Assembly (NCBI GenBank): GCA_005878835.1
Contig: VBMV01000082.1
Location: 1 to 32,749 of the forward strand
Length of the DNA: 32,749 nucleotides
Source of the DNA: Gammaproteobacteria bacterium
Lineage (GTDB): Bacteria; Pseudomonadota; Gammaproteobacteria; Steroidobacterales; Steroidobacteraceae
Direction of reading: 5' to 3'
A program made the position numbers and the translations under genes. Shown here piece after piece: positions 25,020-32,749 of this stretch. Under the pieces are notes generated by a model. The model did not search any database and had not been told where the DNA came from. It saw only the letters and a list, made by a program, of their open reading frames with translations. Position 1 is the first letter of the stretch; every line of letters begins with the position of its first letter.

Positions 25020-25932
25020 TGGCGCGGCGTACCTCGGCGAGCGGCGCGCTGTCGGAGAGGCGCACGGCGGAGCCTTCGGGCTCGATACCGAGCTGCTGCC
25101 ACAGCTTCATGAGATCGGGCGTGACAGGGCGGTCTTTCATCTGCGCGTAGAGATCTTCGAGCGTCGTGGTGCCGACCGCCCCGTCGCCGGTCCTCAGGAC
25201 GCGCTCGATCGGCCAGTCCGCGCTGAGCCCGCCGCTCTCGCGCGCCACGGCGCGCAGCGCGTCCTGTAACCCGAAGCGGTTGTGCGTCTGCGTGCGGATC
25301 TCGACGTCGGCCAGCAGACAGAACATCGCGCCGCCCCAATAGGTGCGCCCCCAGGTGTGAGTGTGGTCAAGTCCGCGGTCATCGGCTTGCGGCATGCCGC
25401 GCGGCATCTGCCGGATCTCTTCCGCCCACACATCCGCTTCGCTGCGGTTGCCGGCCTGCACGCGCGCCACTCCCTCGACGTAGGTCGCAATTCCCTCCGA
25501 CAGCCACGCATGAGCCTCGCCGGTATCCGGCAGCGCAAGGTGGGTCATCTCGTGCACCAGTACCCAGTCCGAGAGCAGCTGCGCCCCGCTCACCTCGCGC
25601 CCGACCTGCACCCGAATGGAGGCGTCGGGATTGGCGAAGCTCTTGCCCCCGTGCACACCCTCACCGGCTTCGGCCATCACCCGCACGGTGAGCCGGGTGG
25701 CTGGAAAGCGTCCGTAATAGCCGCTGACGATACTTGCCGAACGGCGTATCCATTCCCGTACCGCATCGCCGCCGTCGCGGAAGGCGCGCGGCTCGAGCTC
25801 GACGTGTATGGCCGCGCCGTCGATCCTGATGTCGTTGGGGGTCGCAGCCGCGGATGCCGGCGGCGCGCCGAGCGCCAGGTGTGCGATCGCGGCCGCGGCG
25901 GCGGCGGTGCCGGCGGGCCAGGCGCGCGGCAT
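25003..25932 (-). CDS. exported HExxH (gluzincin-type) metallopeptidase-like protein
   Basis: About 309 residues from the ATG at 25932; the upstream open frame is Arg/Pro-rich and not protein-like. It has a signal peptide (AAAAAAIAHLALGAPPASA). The catalytic site is VLVHEMTHLALP, and AHAWLSEGIATYVEG gives the second Glu zinc ligand typical of gluzincins. Its N-terminal part resembles the beta-rich region that precedes such domains. Substrate unknown. It is 10 bases downstream of the glutathione transferase gene on the same strand. Confidence 0.85.
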   Translation of the reverse strand: MPRAWPAGTAAAAAAIAHLALGAPPASAAATPNDIRIDGAAIHVELEPRAFRDGGDAVREWIRRSASIVSGYYGRFPATRLTVRVMAEAGEGVHGGKSFANPDASIRVQVGREVSGAQLLSDWVLVHEMTHLALPDTGEAHAWLSEGIATYVEGVARVQAGNRSEADVWAEEIRQMPRGMPQADDRGLDHTHTWGRTYWGGAMFCLLADVEIRTQTHNRFGLQDALRAVARESGGLSADWPIERVLRTGDGAVGTTTLEDLYAQMKDRPVTPDLMKLWQQLGIEPEGSAVRLSDSAPLAEVRRAIMRAP

Positions 25933-25942
25933 CAGCGGTCCT

Positions 25943-26641
25943 TCAACGCGCGGTCTGGCCGAACAGCACGCGCCGGGCCTCCTCGGTGAGCGGGGTGCGG
26001 GTGTTGGCGGCCGGGTTGATCGAGGCCGCCTTCTCGTAGGCGCGCACGGTGGCGGGGCGGTCGTGGATGGCCTGGAACCAGCGCTTGAGCTGCGGGAAAT
26101 CCTCGAGCTTCTGTCCCTGTGCTTCGTACGGGACGATCCAGGGGTAGGCCGCGATATCGGCGATCGAGTACTCGCCGGTGATGAACGCACGGTCGGTGAG
26201 GCGCTTGTTCAGCACCCCGTACAGGCGGTTCGTTTCCTTCACGTAGCGCTCGATGGCGTAGGGAATCGGCTCGGGCGCGTAGCGGGCGAAGTGATGGTTC
26301 TGGCCGGCCATCGGGCCCAGTCCCGCCACCTGCCAGAACAGCCATTGCAGGACCTCCAAGCGCCCACGCAGATCGGTTGGCAGGAGCTGCCCGGTCTTTT
26401 CGGCGAGGTAAAGCAGGATCGCGCCCGACTCGAACACGGACAGCGCTGCGCCGCCTCCCCTGGGATCGTGATCGACGATCGCCGGGATGCGGTTGTTGGG
26501 AGAGAGGGCGAGGAACGCCGGATCGAACTGCGCCCCGGTATTGATGTTCACCGGCACGATCCGGTAGGGGAGCCCCGTCTCCTCCAGGAACATCGTGATC
26601 TTGTGTCCGTTCGGCGTGGTCCAGTAATAAAGGTCGATCAT
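25943..26641 (-). CDS. yfcG: glutathione S-transferase, YfcG/YghU (disulfide-bond oxidoreductase) type
   Basis: 232 residues from the ATG at 26641, which has GGAGG 8 bases upstream. The N-terminal thioredoxin-like domain has the nu-class motif YYWTTPNGHKITMFLEE, with Thr/Asn in the active-site position, then NNRIPAIVDHDP and FESGAILLYLAEKTG for glutathione binding. The all-helical C-terminal domain holds EYSIADIAAYPW. Relatives reduce disulfides using two glutathione molecules. It is likely cotranscribed with the peptidase downstream. Confidence 0.93.
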   Translation of the reverse strand: MIDLYYWTTPNGHKITMFLEETGLPYRIVPVNINTGAQFDPAFLALSPNNRIPAIVDHDPRGGGAALSVFESGAILLYLAEKTGQLLPTDLRGRLEVLQWLFWQVAGLGPMAGQNHHFARYAPEPIPYAIERYVKETNRLYGVLNKRLTDRAFITGEYSIADIAAYPWIVPYEAQGQKLEDFPQLKRWFQAIHDRPATVRAYEKAASINPAANTRTPLTEEARRVLFGQTAR

Positions 26642-26786
26642 GATCCGCACCTCCGGCGCCCGAGCCCCACATTGGCACGCCCTGGGCGCAGGCGCGAGGC
26701 CCTTACGAGTTGGCGCGGCGTCCGCCTTTCGCGGTATTGATAGGTACCGGCGCCCATGACTTTTGAGGCTGCCGCTGGAGACGTCT

Positions 26787-27521
26787 ATGACTCCTGACCG
26801 CTCCGGACTGCGAGCGCAGCTCGCGGAGGCAGGTTACGCGCTGCTGCCGGCAGCCAGCGCGCGCGCCACGCTGCAGCTCGACCTCGCGGCTCTCGATGCC
26901 CTGCGCGACAGCTGGGAACGGTTGCCGCGCGATGCGTACCTGCGCGATGGCGGCAACTACCGCGCGCGCCGGCACGGCTGTTTCGTGCAGACCCCGGCCG
27001 CAGGCCTGCTGGAGGCGGTGCCGCACCGCCCGCACTGGCAGCCCACCTCCTACAACGCTCTGCATGGCGGACTGACGCGCTGGTTCGAGCCCGTGGAGCC
27101 TGCGGTCATGAGCGCGCCGGCGTGGCGCCAGCTGCTGAGGTCCGTTGGCGAGCTGTTTGCCGAGGTTCGCGCCGTGGCGCGCTGGTTCATCGAGGCACAC
27201 CAGTTCCGCATCGACACCGCCAGCGGCATCGGCCGTCCGACGCCCGAGGGCGCGCATCGCGATGGGGTGGATTTCGTCGCGGTGATTCTCGTCGGACGGC
27301 GCAACATCCTCGGGGGCGAGACGCGCGTGTTCGATGCGCGCGGCGCCTCCGGCGTGCGCTTTACCATGCAGGAGCCCTGGTCGATGCTGCTGCTGGATGA
27401 CGCGCGCGTGATTCACGAGACGACCCCGATCCAGGGGCAGGGGAAGGACGGCGTGCGCGACACGCTGGTGCTGACCTACCGGGAAGGGGGATTTCAGGAG
27501 CCCGACACGGCGCCGGCCTGA
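26787..27521 (+). CDS. 2OG-Fe(II) dioxygenase family protein (PF10014-like)
   Basis: 244 residues from the ATG at 26787 (GGAG upstream). Conserved features of the small 2OG-Fe dioxygenase family seen next to BsmA and leucine hydroxylases: an initial ...WFEPVEPAV..., then EAHQFRIDTA, PEGAHRDGVDF with the iron His and Asp, NILGGETRVFD, and DDARVIHETTPI with the second His and RDTLVLTYR with the Arg for oxoglutarate. Probably a hydroxylase of an amino acid or related substrate. The gene stands alone. Confidence 0.87.
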   Translation: MTPDRSGLRAQLAEAGYALLPAASARATLQLDLAALDALRDSWERLPRDAYLRDGGNYRARRHGCFVQTPAAGLLEAVPHRPHWQPTSYNALHGGLTRWFEPVEPAVMSAPAWRQLLRSVGELFAEVRAVARWFIEAHQFRIDTASGIGRPTPEGAHRDGVDFVAVILVGRRNILGGETRVFDARGASGVRFTMQEPWSMLLLDDARVIHETTPIQGQGKDGVRDTLVLTYREGGFQEPDTAPA

Positions 27522-27571
27522 AGCCCGCACACCGGAGGGCACTCACGGTGGGACCCGTGCCCGCAGGCCGA

Positions 27572-28729
27572 TCACCCGCCGTCGCCGTCCCGCGATGAGC
27601 GCCCGGCGATCCAGGTTTCCACAACGTTGAGCGCATCGTCGGCGAGCGCGAGATCCGCCCGCAGCCCCGGGGCGATGCGGCCGGTGTCCTGCGCGAGGCC
27701 GAGGAACTCGGCCGGCCCCTGGCTGGCCATGTGCACCGCCTGCGGCAGCGACACGCCCAGCATCGAGATGGCATTGCGCACGCAGCTCGCCATGTCGATG
27801 TTGGTCCCGGCGAGCGTGCCATCCTCGTCCAGGCACACGTTGCCCCTGACGGTGATGCGTCGTCCCTGCAGCTCGAAGGAGTCGTTGTCGGTGCCGACGC
27901 TCGGCATGGCGTCGGTGACCAGCATGAAGCGATCGTGAGCTTTGCAGCGCAGCGCGATGCGCAGCGCCACCGGATCGGTGTGCTCGCCATCGACGATGAT
28001 GCCGCACCAGCTGGAGGGGTCATCGAGCGCCGCGCCCACCGCGCCGGGCTCGCGGGCCGTGAGTTGCGACATGGCATTGAACAGATGCGTGAAGCCGCTG
28101 AGGCCGTGGCGCAGCGCGGTGTTGATCTGCGCGTAGGTGGCGTTGGTGTGCCCCGCGGAGACCACGACGCCGGCCGCCACGAGTTTGTCGATCATCTGCG
28201 GCGTGGTCATCTCCGGTGCGAGGGTGACGAGGGTGCGGCCGCCGCGCAGCGAGGTGAGGAGCCCGAGCGCGCTCGGGCCGAGCTCGCGCAGCTTGGCCGA
28301 ATCGTGCACGCCCTTGCGCGCGACGTTGAGGAACGGACCTTCGATGTGAATGCCCAGCACGCCGGGAACGCCGGCCTCGATGGCGCTGCGCACCGCCGCG
28401 ATCGCTCGCGCCACGACGTCGAGATCCGCGCTGATCAGCGTCGGCAGGAACCCGGTGGTGCCGAAGCGGCGATGGGCGCGGCCGATGGCGCGGATCGTCT
28501 CGACGGTCGGCGCGTCGTTGAAGAGCACGCCGCCCCCGCCGTTGACCTGCGAGTCGATGAAGCCCGGCAGCAGCATTTGCCCGCCCAGATCGTAACGCTC
28601 GGCGCGCCGCACGCGCCGGTCCGAGGGGGCGACGATATCGAGTATGCGGCCGTTCTCGATGAGCACGCACCGGCCCTGCGTGAGCCGGGCCTTGCGCAAC
28701 ACCCGGCCGTTGACCAGGGCGACGCTCAT
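27572..28729 (-). CDS. nagA: N-acetylglucosamine-6-phosphate deacetylase
   Basis: 385 residues. It removes the acetyl group from GlcNAc-6-P, giving glucosamine-6-P for NagB-II. Motifs visible: LPGFIDSQVNGGGG, HIEGPFLN (metal-binding Glu), SAGHTNATY, THLFNAMS, VDGEHTDP and LVTDAMPS with the catalytic Asp, all typical of NagA. Last gene of the operon; its start shares one base with the stop of nagB-II (TGATG), so they are translationally coupled. Confidence 0.97.
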   Translation of the reverse strand: MSVALVNGRVLRKARLTQGRCVLIENGRILDIVAPSDRRVRRAERYDLGGQMLLPGFIDSQVNGGGGVLFNDAPTVETIRAIGRAHRRFGTTGFLPTLISADLDVVARAIAAVRSAIEAGVPGVLGIHIEGPFLNVARKGVHDSAKLRELGPSALGLLTSLRGGRTLVTLAPEMTTPQMIDKLVAAGVVVSAGHTNATYAQINTALRHGLSGFTHLFNAMSQLTAREPGAVGAALDDPSSWCGIIVDGEHTDPVALRIALRCKAHDRFMLVTDAMPSVGTDNDSFELQGRRITVRGNVCLDEDGTLAGTNIDMASCVRNAISMLGVSLPQAVHMASQGPAEFLGLAQDTGRIAPGLRADLALADDALNVVETWIAGRSSRDGDGG

Positions 28730-29763
28730 CAGAGGGTCTCGGTCACCTTGGAGAGGTGCGGCGGATGGTCCGGGTCGCCGCCGCGCGCGAGCGCGAGGGC
28801 GTTGACCATACGGTAAAAGCTCTGCACGAGGAGCAGCGGCTCGATCACCGGGTGCGCAGCCTTCGTGGGCAGCAGCGTGGCGCGCGGCGCCTGCGCCCCG
28901 GCGAGCAGCACGTCGGCCCCCTGCGCGGCGAGCTCGCCGGAGAGCTCGGCCACGCCGGCACGGCTCTCATCGTTCTGGGCGAAGACGAGGAGGGGAAATC
29001 CGGGCCGCACCAGCGCAATCGGGCCGTGTCGCAGCTCCGCGGCGCTCACCGCTTCGGCGTGCAGGCCGCAGGTCTCCTTGAGCTTGAGTGCCGCCTCCTG
29101 CGCGATCGCAAGTCCCGGGCCACGGCCGATCACATAGAGATTCGTCGCGTGGGTGAGACGCGTGAGGGCCGCGCTCCAGTCGAGCTCCCAGGCGCGCGCG
29201 AGGAGCTCGGGGGAGCGCTCGAGGGCCGCAGCGAGCTCCGCATTGCGCGACCAGAGCGCGAGGAGCTGCACGATCGCGGAGAGCGAGGCGATGTAGGACT
29301 TGGTCGCGGCCACACTCTTCTCGACCCCGGCGCGGAGCGGGATCAGATCGTCGGCGAGCTGCGCGAGCGGGGAGTTCTCGGCATTCACGAGAGCCACGAT
29401 GCGAGCGCCCGCGGCGCGCGCGTGGCTCACGGTCGAGAGCAGGTCGGGGCTCGCGCCCGACTGCGAGATCGCCAGCACCAGGGCACCGGAGAGGTCCGGC
29501 CTCGCCTCGTAGACCGAGCTCACCGACGGGGCCGCCGAGGAGGTGAGCAGTCCCAGGCGCGTTTCGATCAGGTAGCGGGCAAAGGTGGCGGCGTGATCGG
29601 AGCTGCCGCGCGCGCAGGTCACGACGGCGCGCGGCGGGGTCTGTCGCAGCCGCTCCGCAAGGCGCGCGAGGCTTGCGGCGTTGGAGCGCAGCTGCGCGCA
29701 CACCACCGCGGGCGCCTCGGCCGCCTCGCGATACATGCGCGTGCTCGCGTGCGTCGCGTTCAC
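28729..29763 (-). CDS. nagB-II: glucosamine-6-phosphate deaminase, SIS-domain type (NagB-II)
   Basis: 344 residues with two SIS domains: VVTCARGSSDHAATFARYL and LAISQSGASPDLL in the first, YVIGRGPGLAIAQEAALKLKE and ELRHGPIAL in the second. No N-terminal glutaminase domain, so this is not GlmS. It is the NagB-II class that replaces the unrelated NagB in many proteobacteria, converting glucosamine-6-P to fructose-6-P and ammonia. Position between nagA and the GntR gene supports this. Its start overlaps the regulator's stop by 4 bases. Confidence 0.93.
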   Translation of the reverse strand: MNATHASTRMYREAAEAPAVVCAQLRSNAASLARLAERLRQTPPRAVVTCARGSSDHAATFARYLIETRLGLLTSSAAPSVSSVYEARPDLSGALVLAISQSGASPDLLSTVSHARAAGARIVALVNAENSPLAQLADDLIPLRAGVEKSVAATKSYIASLSAIVQLLALWSRNAELAAALERSPELLARAWELDWSAALTRLTHATNLYVIGRGPGLAIAQEAALKLKETCGLHAEAVSAAELRHGPIALVRPGFPLLVFAQNDESRAGVAELSGELAAQGADVLLAGAQAPRATLLPTKAAHPVIEPLLLVQSFYRMVNALALARGGDPDHPPHLSKVTETL

Positions 29764-30503
29764 GAGGAGTCGCTGAGCTCGGCGACGAAATCGTAGATGT
29801 CGCCGCGATAGTAGGACTGGGTGAACTCCGCGGCGCGGCCGTCGTTGAGAAATCCGACCCGCTCGACCAGCAGGCCGGCGTCACGCTCCTTGGCCTGCAG
29901 CAGTTCCGCCTGCTCGGCGCTGAACAGTACCGCGCGCAAACGCTGCAGCGCGCGCACCGGTCGGTTGCCGGCGCGCTCGAGCGCCACGTACAGCGACGAC
30001 TCCACCGCATCGACCGACGGCAGGCAGGAGGCGAGGATGGTCGCGTACTCGAGCGCCATGGGCGCATCGTCGGCGAAGCGAATGCGGTGGAAGCGGTACA
30101 CCGGCGTGCCGGGGCTGGCGCGCAGCGTGAGCGCCTCCTCGGGTGTGACCGTGCCCGTGGACTTGCGCAGCCATACGCTGCGCGGGTTGCGGCCGCGCGC
30201 CCGCATGTCTTCCGAGAACGAAGTGAGCTTGGAGAAATTCTTCTCGACGCGCGCGCGCACGAAGGTCCCCGAGCCCTGACGCCGCACCAGCATGCCATCG
30301 CTCACCAGCCCGTCGATGGCCTTGCGCACGGTGATGCGCGACACGTTGAAGTCGGTCGCGAGATTGCGCTCGGGGGGCAATGCGTCGTCGGGACCCAGCA
30401 CGCGCGACTCGATCGCCTGGCGCAGGGCGCGCTGCAGTTGTTGGTAGAGCGGCAGGCTGCTCGACTCGTCGAGCTTACCGACCGCCTGTGACAGCGGCGT
30501 CAA
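29760..30503 (-). CDS. GntR/HutC-family regulator of GlcNAc genes
   Basis: 247 residues. N-terminal winged helix of the GntR family: LPLYQQLQRALRQAIES, LPPERNLATDFNVSRITVRKA and GMLVRRQGSGTFV. The C-terminal UTRA domain of HutC type, from about residue 90 (KLTSFSEDMRARG) to FTQSYYRGDIYDFV, binds the effector, probably an amino-sugar phosphate. In related bacteria GntR regulators in this position (NagQ type) repress GlcNAc genes. It is first gene of the operon, so likely autoregulated through the sites in the upstream gap. Confidence 0.92.
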   Translation of the reverse strand: MTPLSQAVGKLDESSSLPLYQQLQRALRQAIESRVLGPDDALPPERNLATDFNVSRITVRKAIDGLVSDGMLVRRQGSGTFVRARVEKNFSKLTSFSEDMRARGRNPRSVWLRKSTGTVTPEEALTLRASPGTPVYRFHRIRFADDAPMALEYATILASCLPSVDAVESSLYVALERAGNRPVRALQRLRAVLFSAEQAELLQAKERDAGLLVERVGFLNDGRAAEFTQSYYRGDIYDFVAELSDSS

Positions 30504-30540
30504 GGTGGCTCTCCGACCGGTACGGAAAACAGCGTCATAC

Positions 30541-30558
30541 TACCACTATAAGACCAGT
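30541..30558 (-). promoter_or_regulatory. candidate operator facing the gntR-nagB-II-nagA operon
   Basis: The minus strand reads ACTGGTCTTATAGTGGTA, matching at 14 of 18 bases the site at 30660 in opposite orientation. It includes TATAGT, a possible -10 element, about 38-60 bases before the regulator start, so binding there would block transcription. Confidence 0.55.
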
Positions 30559-30643
30559 CCGTTGCCAGCACGACACATGGTAGATCTCAACTAATTGAAA
30601 CTATTATATAAGGAGCGGGCATAAGCGATTGGTATCTACGGGT

Positions 30644-30673
30644 GTGGCATTTTACGAGCACTGGTACTATATT
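30644..30673 (+). promoter_or_regulatory. candidate promoter of the TonB-dependent receptor
   Basis: GTGGCA (30644-30649), an 18-bp spacer, and TATATT (30668-30673), with 4 and 5 matches to the sigma-70 hexamers. The -10 element is inside the operator candidate, and the start codon lies about 130 bases downstream. Confidence 0.5.
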
Positions 30674-30677
30674 GGCA
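30660..30677 (+). promoter_or_regulatory. candidate operator facing the TonB-dependent receptor
   Basis: ACTGGTACTATATTGGCA, matching the site at 30541 in 14 of 18 positions. It overlaps the -10 element of the receptor promoter. Two sites of the same type facing divergent operons around a GntR gene are the normal layout for a local regulator. Confidence 0.55.
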
Positions 30678-30803
30678 TGTAAGTGGTCCCAAACGGGCTG
30701 CCGGCACGGACGCTCGCAAGCGAGCGATCCCTTGGGTCTCGCGGGAGTTGGGTGACGGCGTGAACGGGCATCGGCTAACGACAACATCCGGGGTGGGTTA
30801 CTC

Positions 30804-32749
30804 ATGAGAATCGCAAGGTCGACGTTGATCGGAACCGCAGTCGCGATGGCTCTGTTCGGACGCAATGGCGTAGTTCACGCACAGGCAAGCGGCACAACAG
30901 CGTCCAATCCAGATGAGCTGCAGGAAGTCCTGGTGTACGGCATCCGTGCGAGCTTACGTGAATCGCTCGAGACTAAGAGGCAAGCGACCGGGGTCGTCGA
31001 CGCCCTGACCGCCGAGGACGTCGGGAAGTTTCCAGATAAGAATCTCGCTGAAGCACTGCAGCGCGTCCCGGGCGTAGTCATCAACCGCGAGTTTGGAGAA
31101 GGCGAGCGCATCAACCTGCGTGGCACGGCAGCAAACTTGACTCGAACGCTGCTCAACGGGCATTCGCTCGCGACCGCGGACTGGTTCATTCTCGACCAAC
31201 TTGCCACCACGCGCAGCTTCAACTACCTGATGCTGCCTGCGGACATTATCGGCAAGGTGGTGGTTCTCAAGAGTGCGCAGGCAGATGTGGAGGAGGGTGG
31301 TATCGGCGGCACGGTCGACGTTGCCACGCGCAATCCCCTCGACCTGAACCCGTTCACGGCGTACGCATCCGTGCAAGGCGGATACTCGGAGATGTCCGGC
31401 AAGACGGATCCGCAGGGTACGGGTCTGATCAGCTGGAGGGACAAGGACGATAGATTCGGAGTACTACTCGCCGCGATCTATCAGGAGCGACACCTGCGCC
31501 GCGATGGCGTAGAGGTGCTGGGGTATCAGCCGGTGAGCGCGAGTGATCCGACCCTCGTCCCAGCGCTCATCGGCTCGGCGCTGTTCCGGCAGGACCGCAT
31601 CCGCAAGGGCGGCAATATCGGCGTGCAGTTCAAGCCGACCGACCAGGTGCTCGTCAATGTGACGGGTCTGCTGTCCGAGTTCGATGCGAACAATGTGAAC
31701 GAGAACTATCTGGCCTGGATTACCCGGGCGCTCGGTAATGGCGGAACGCTCAGCAATACCACGGTTCAGAACGGCACCGCGGTTGCCGGTCGGGTCGCGT
31801 CCCTGAACAACGGCACCCAGGACTTCGGAGTCGTCTACGACGCGATCGATCGATTCGCCCGAGCCACGACTCGCAACGTCGATTTCGACGCAATGTACAG
31901 GCCGACGGACGACTGGACCACGCACCTCAAATTCGGCTACACGGATGCCACGGGCAACACCAACGGCCAACCGTTCGTCGAGTTCGGCGCGCCCGCCGTC
32001 CTCAACTATGACTTGAGAGGCACCGCGCCGCAGGTCCAATTCGCGCCCAACGGCAACGGGGTGACCGTCGATCCCACCAATCCCGCCTCGCTGCAACTCA
32101 TCTTCGGCTCTCTGCATCAGATCTTGAACGACGACCGGGAGCAGTACGGCTACCTCGATGCCGCCAAGAAACTCGACGCCGGCCCGTTGAAGTCACTGAA
32201 GTTCGGCATCAAGCGCACTAATCACGAGCGCGACCTGACGTTCAACGCGACGACCTACGGCGGATTCTTTGTCCCCATAAACACGCTGCCGGCCTCAACG
32301 TTCGCCGGAGGCTTAACGCCGGGGGACTACCTCAAGAACATCTCCAGCCCGGGCACTTTGACCAGGTATTGGCAGGTGGACACGGGTGCCGTGGAGCGCG
32401 TGCTCTTCGCTGAGCTTGAACACTCGGGGCGCGTGTTGTATCCGCAGCAGAGCTTCTCTGCACAGGAGAAGACCACGGGCGGCTTTGTCATGGGCAACTT
32501 CGAGGGCGATCACTGGCGCGGAAACCTCGGCCTGCGCATCGTTCGCACGGAGCAGACCACAAACGGCGCAGTCTTCGCCGGCGGACCCGGCTCGATCGAT
32601 AATCCGTTCGGCCGCTTCATTCCGACCACCGCGGAGCGCAACTACACGGATACGCTGCCCTCCTTGAACGTGGCCTACGATGTGAGGAAGGATGTCGTGG
32701 TGCGTTTTGCGGCGGCAAAGGTGATGGCGCGGCCTGACTACACCGACAT
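30804..32749 (+). CDS. TonB-dependent outer-membrane receptor, 3' end missing
   Basis: At least 648 residues, frame open to the window end. Starts MRIARSTLIGTAVAMALFG, a signal peptide with cleavage near VHA-QA. The TonB box region is EVLVYGIRASL, followed by the plug domain: VVDALTAEDVGKFPDKNLAE, ALQRVPGV, REFGEGERINLRG, VVVLKSAQADVEEGGIGGTV. These match the long Xanthomonas/Caulobacter type of TonB receptors, and barrel strands follow to ARPDYTD. Next to GlcNAc genes and facing a shared control region, it most likely imports GlcNAc or chitooligosaccharides across the outer membrane. The inner-membrane transporter is not in this window. Confidence 0.95.
   Translation, partial: MRIARSTLIGTAVAMALFGRNGVVHAQASGTTASNPDELQEVLVYGIRASLRESLETKRQATGVVDALTAEDVGKFPDKNLAEALQRVPGVVINREFGEGERINLRGTAANLTRTLLNGHSLATADWFILDQLATTRSFNYLMLPADIIGKVVVLKSAQADVEEGGIGGTVDVATRNPLDLNPFTAYASVQGGYSEMSGKTDPQGTGLISWRDKDDRFGVLLAAIYQERHLRRDGVEVLGYQPVSASDPTLVPALIGSALFRQDRIRKGGNIGVQFKPTDQVLVNVTGLLSEFDANNVNENYLAWITRALGNGGTLSNTTVQNGTAVAGRVASLNNGTQDFGVVYDAIDRFARATTRNVDFDAMYRPTDDWTTHLKFGYTDATGNTNGQPFVEFGAPAVLNYDLRGTAPQVQFAPNGNGVTVDPTNPASLQLIFGSLHQILNDDREQYGYLDAAKKLDAGPLKSLKFGIKRTNHERDLTFNATTYGGFFVPINTLPASTFAGGLTPGDYLKNISSPGTLTRYWQVDTGAVERVLFAELEHSGRVLYPQQSFSAQEKTTGGFVMGNFEGDHWRGNLGLRIVRTEQTTNGAVFAGGPGSIDNPFGRFIPTTAERNYTDTLPSLNVAYDVRKDVVVRFAAAKVMARPDYTD

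Overview
The window looks like a stretch of chromosome from a GC-rich gammaproteobacterium, most like Xanthomonadales/Nevskiales/Steroidobacteraceae. This is inferred from the mix of a TonB-dependent receptor next to a nagA / SIS-type nagB-II / GntR cluster, a glutathione-dependent formaldehyde pathway, DUF885 and DUF4382 proteins, and many predicted exported enzymes. No species can be named from the sequence alone.

Left part (1 to about 4200): the 3' part of a PqaA-like alpha/beta hydrolase, then a loosely packed, partly decayed region. It holds a secreted protein of unknown function between two imperfect direct repeats, a frameshifted serine-recombinase remnant, and a secreted HbpS/GlcG-like protein.

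Accessory array (about 4387 to 11927, possibly from 1372): this is the most unusual part. The 3' end of an initiator tRNA gene (tRNA-fMet, minus strand, 11851-11927) is repeated as short fragments, all in the same orientation, at 1372 (degenerate), 4387, 5320, 6518, 6576, 7606 and 8677. The fragments cut the region into small units, most carrying one operon: a DUF3018/MazF toxin-antitoxin pair, a CPBP membrane protease, an AbrB/MazF pair, a HigB/HigA pair, and then a longer unit with an unknown ORF, a kinase-like protein lacking key catalytic residues, and two tiny coupled ORFs. Three units start with a ~190-bp repeat (R1). A second repeat (R2, ~118 bp) occurs twice in the last unit. Sequence inside R1 and R2 is the inverted complement of sequence abutting the tRNA fragment at the other end of the unit. 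I read this as a tandem array of very small, integrase-less elements inserted one after another at tRNA-fMet.

Right of the tRNA (12076 to 30503) is dense, ordinary chromosome: a HIT hydrolase; adhC-gfa for formaldehyde detoxification; a DUF885 peptidase coupled to a MetX-like hydrolase; a minus-strand run of two DUF4382-type lipoproteins and an FMN-dependent 2-hydroxyacid dehydrogenase; an RhlE-like RNA helicase; a CopD-like membrane protein; an HExxH peptidase; a YfcG-like glutathione transferase; and a 2OG-Fe(II) oxygenase.

The right end is an N-acetylglucosamine utilisation locus. The minus-strand operon gntR - nagB-II - nagA diverges from a TonB-dependent receptor that runs off the window. 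Two similar 18-bp sites, one facing each operon, are the likely operators of the GntR regulator.
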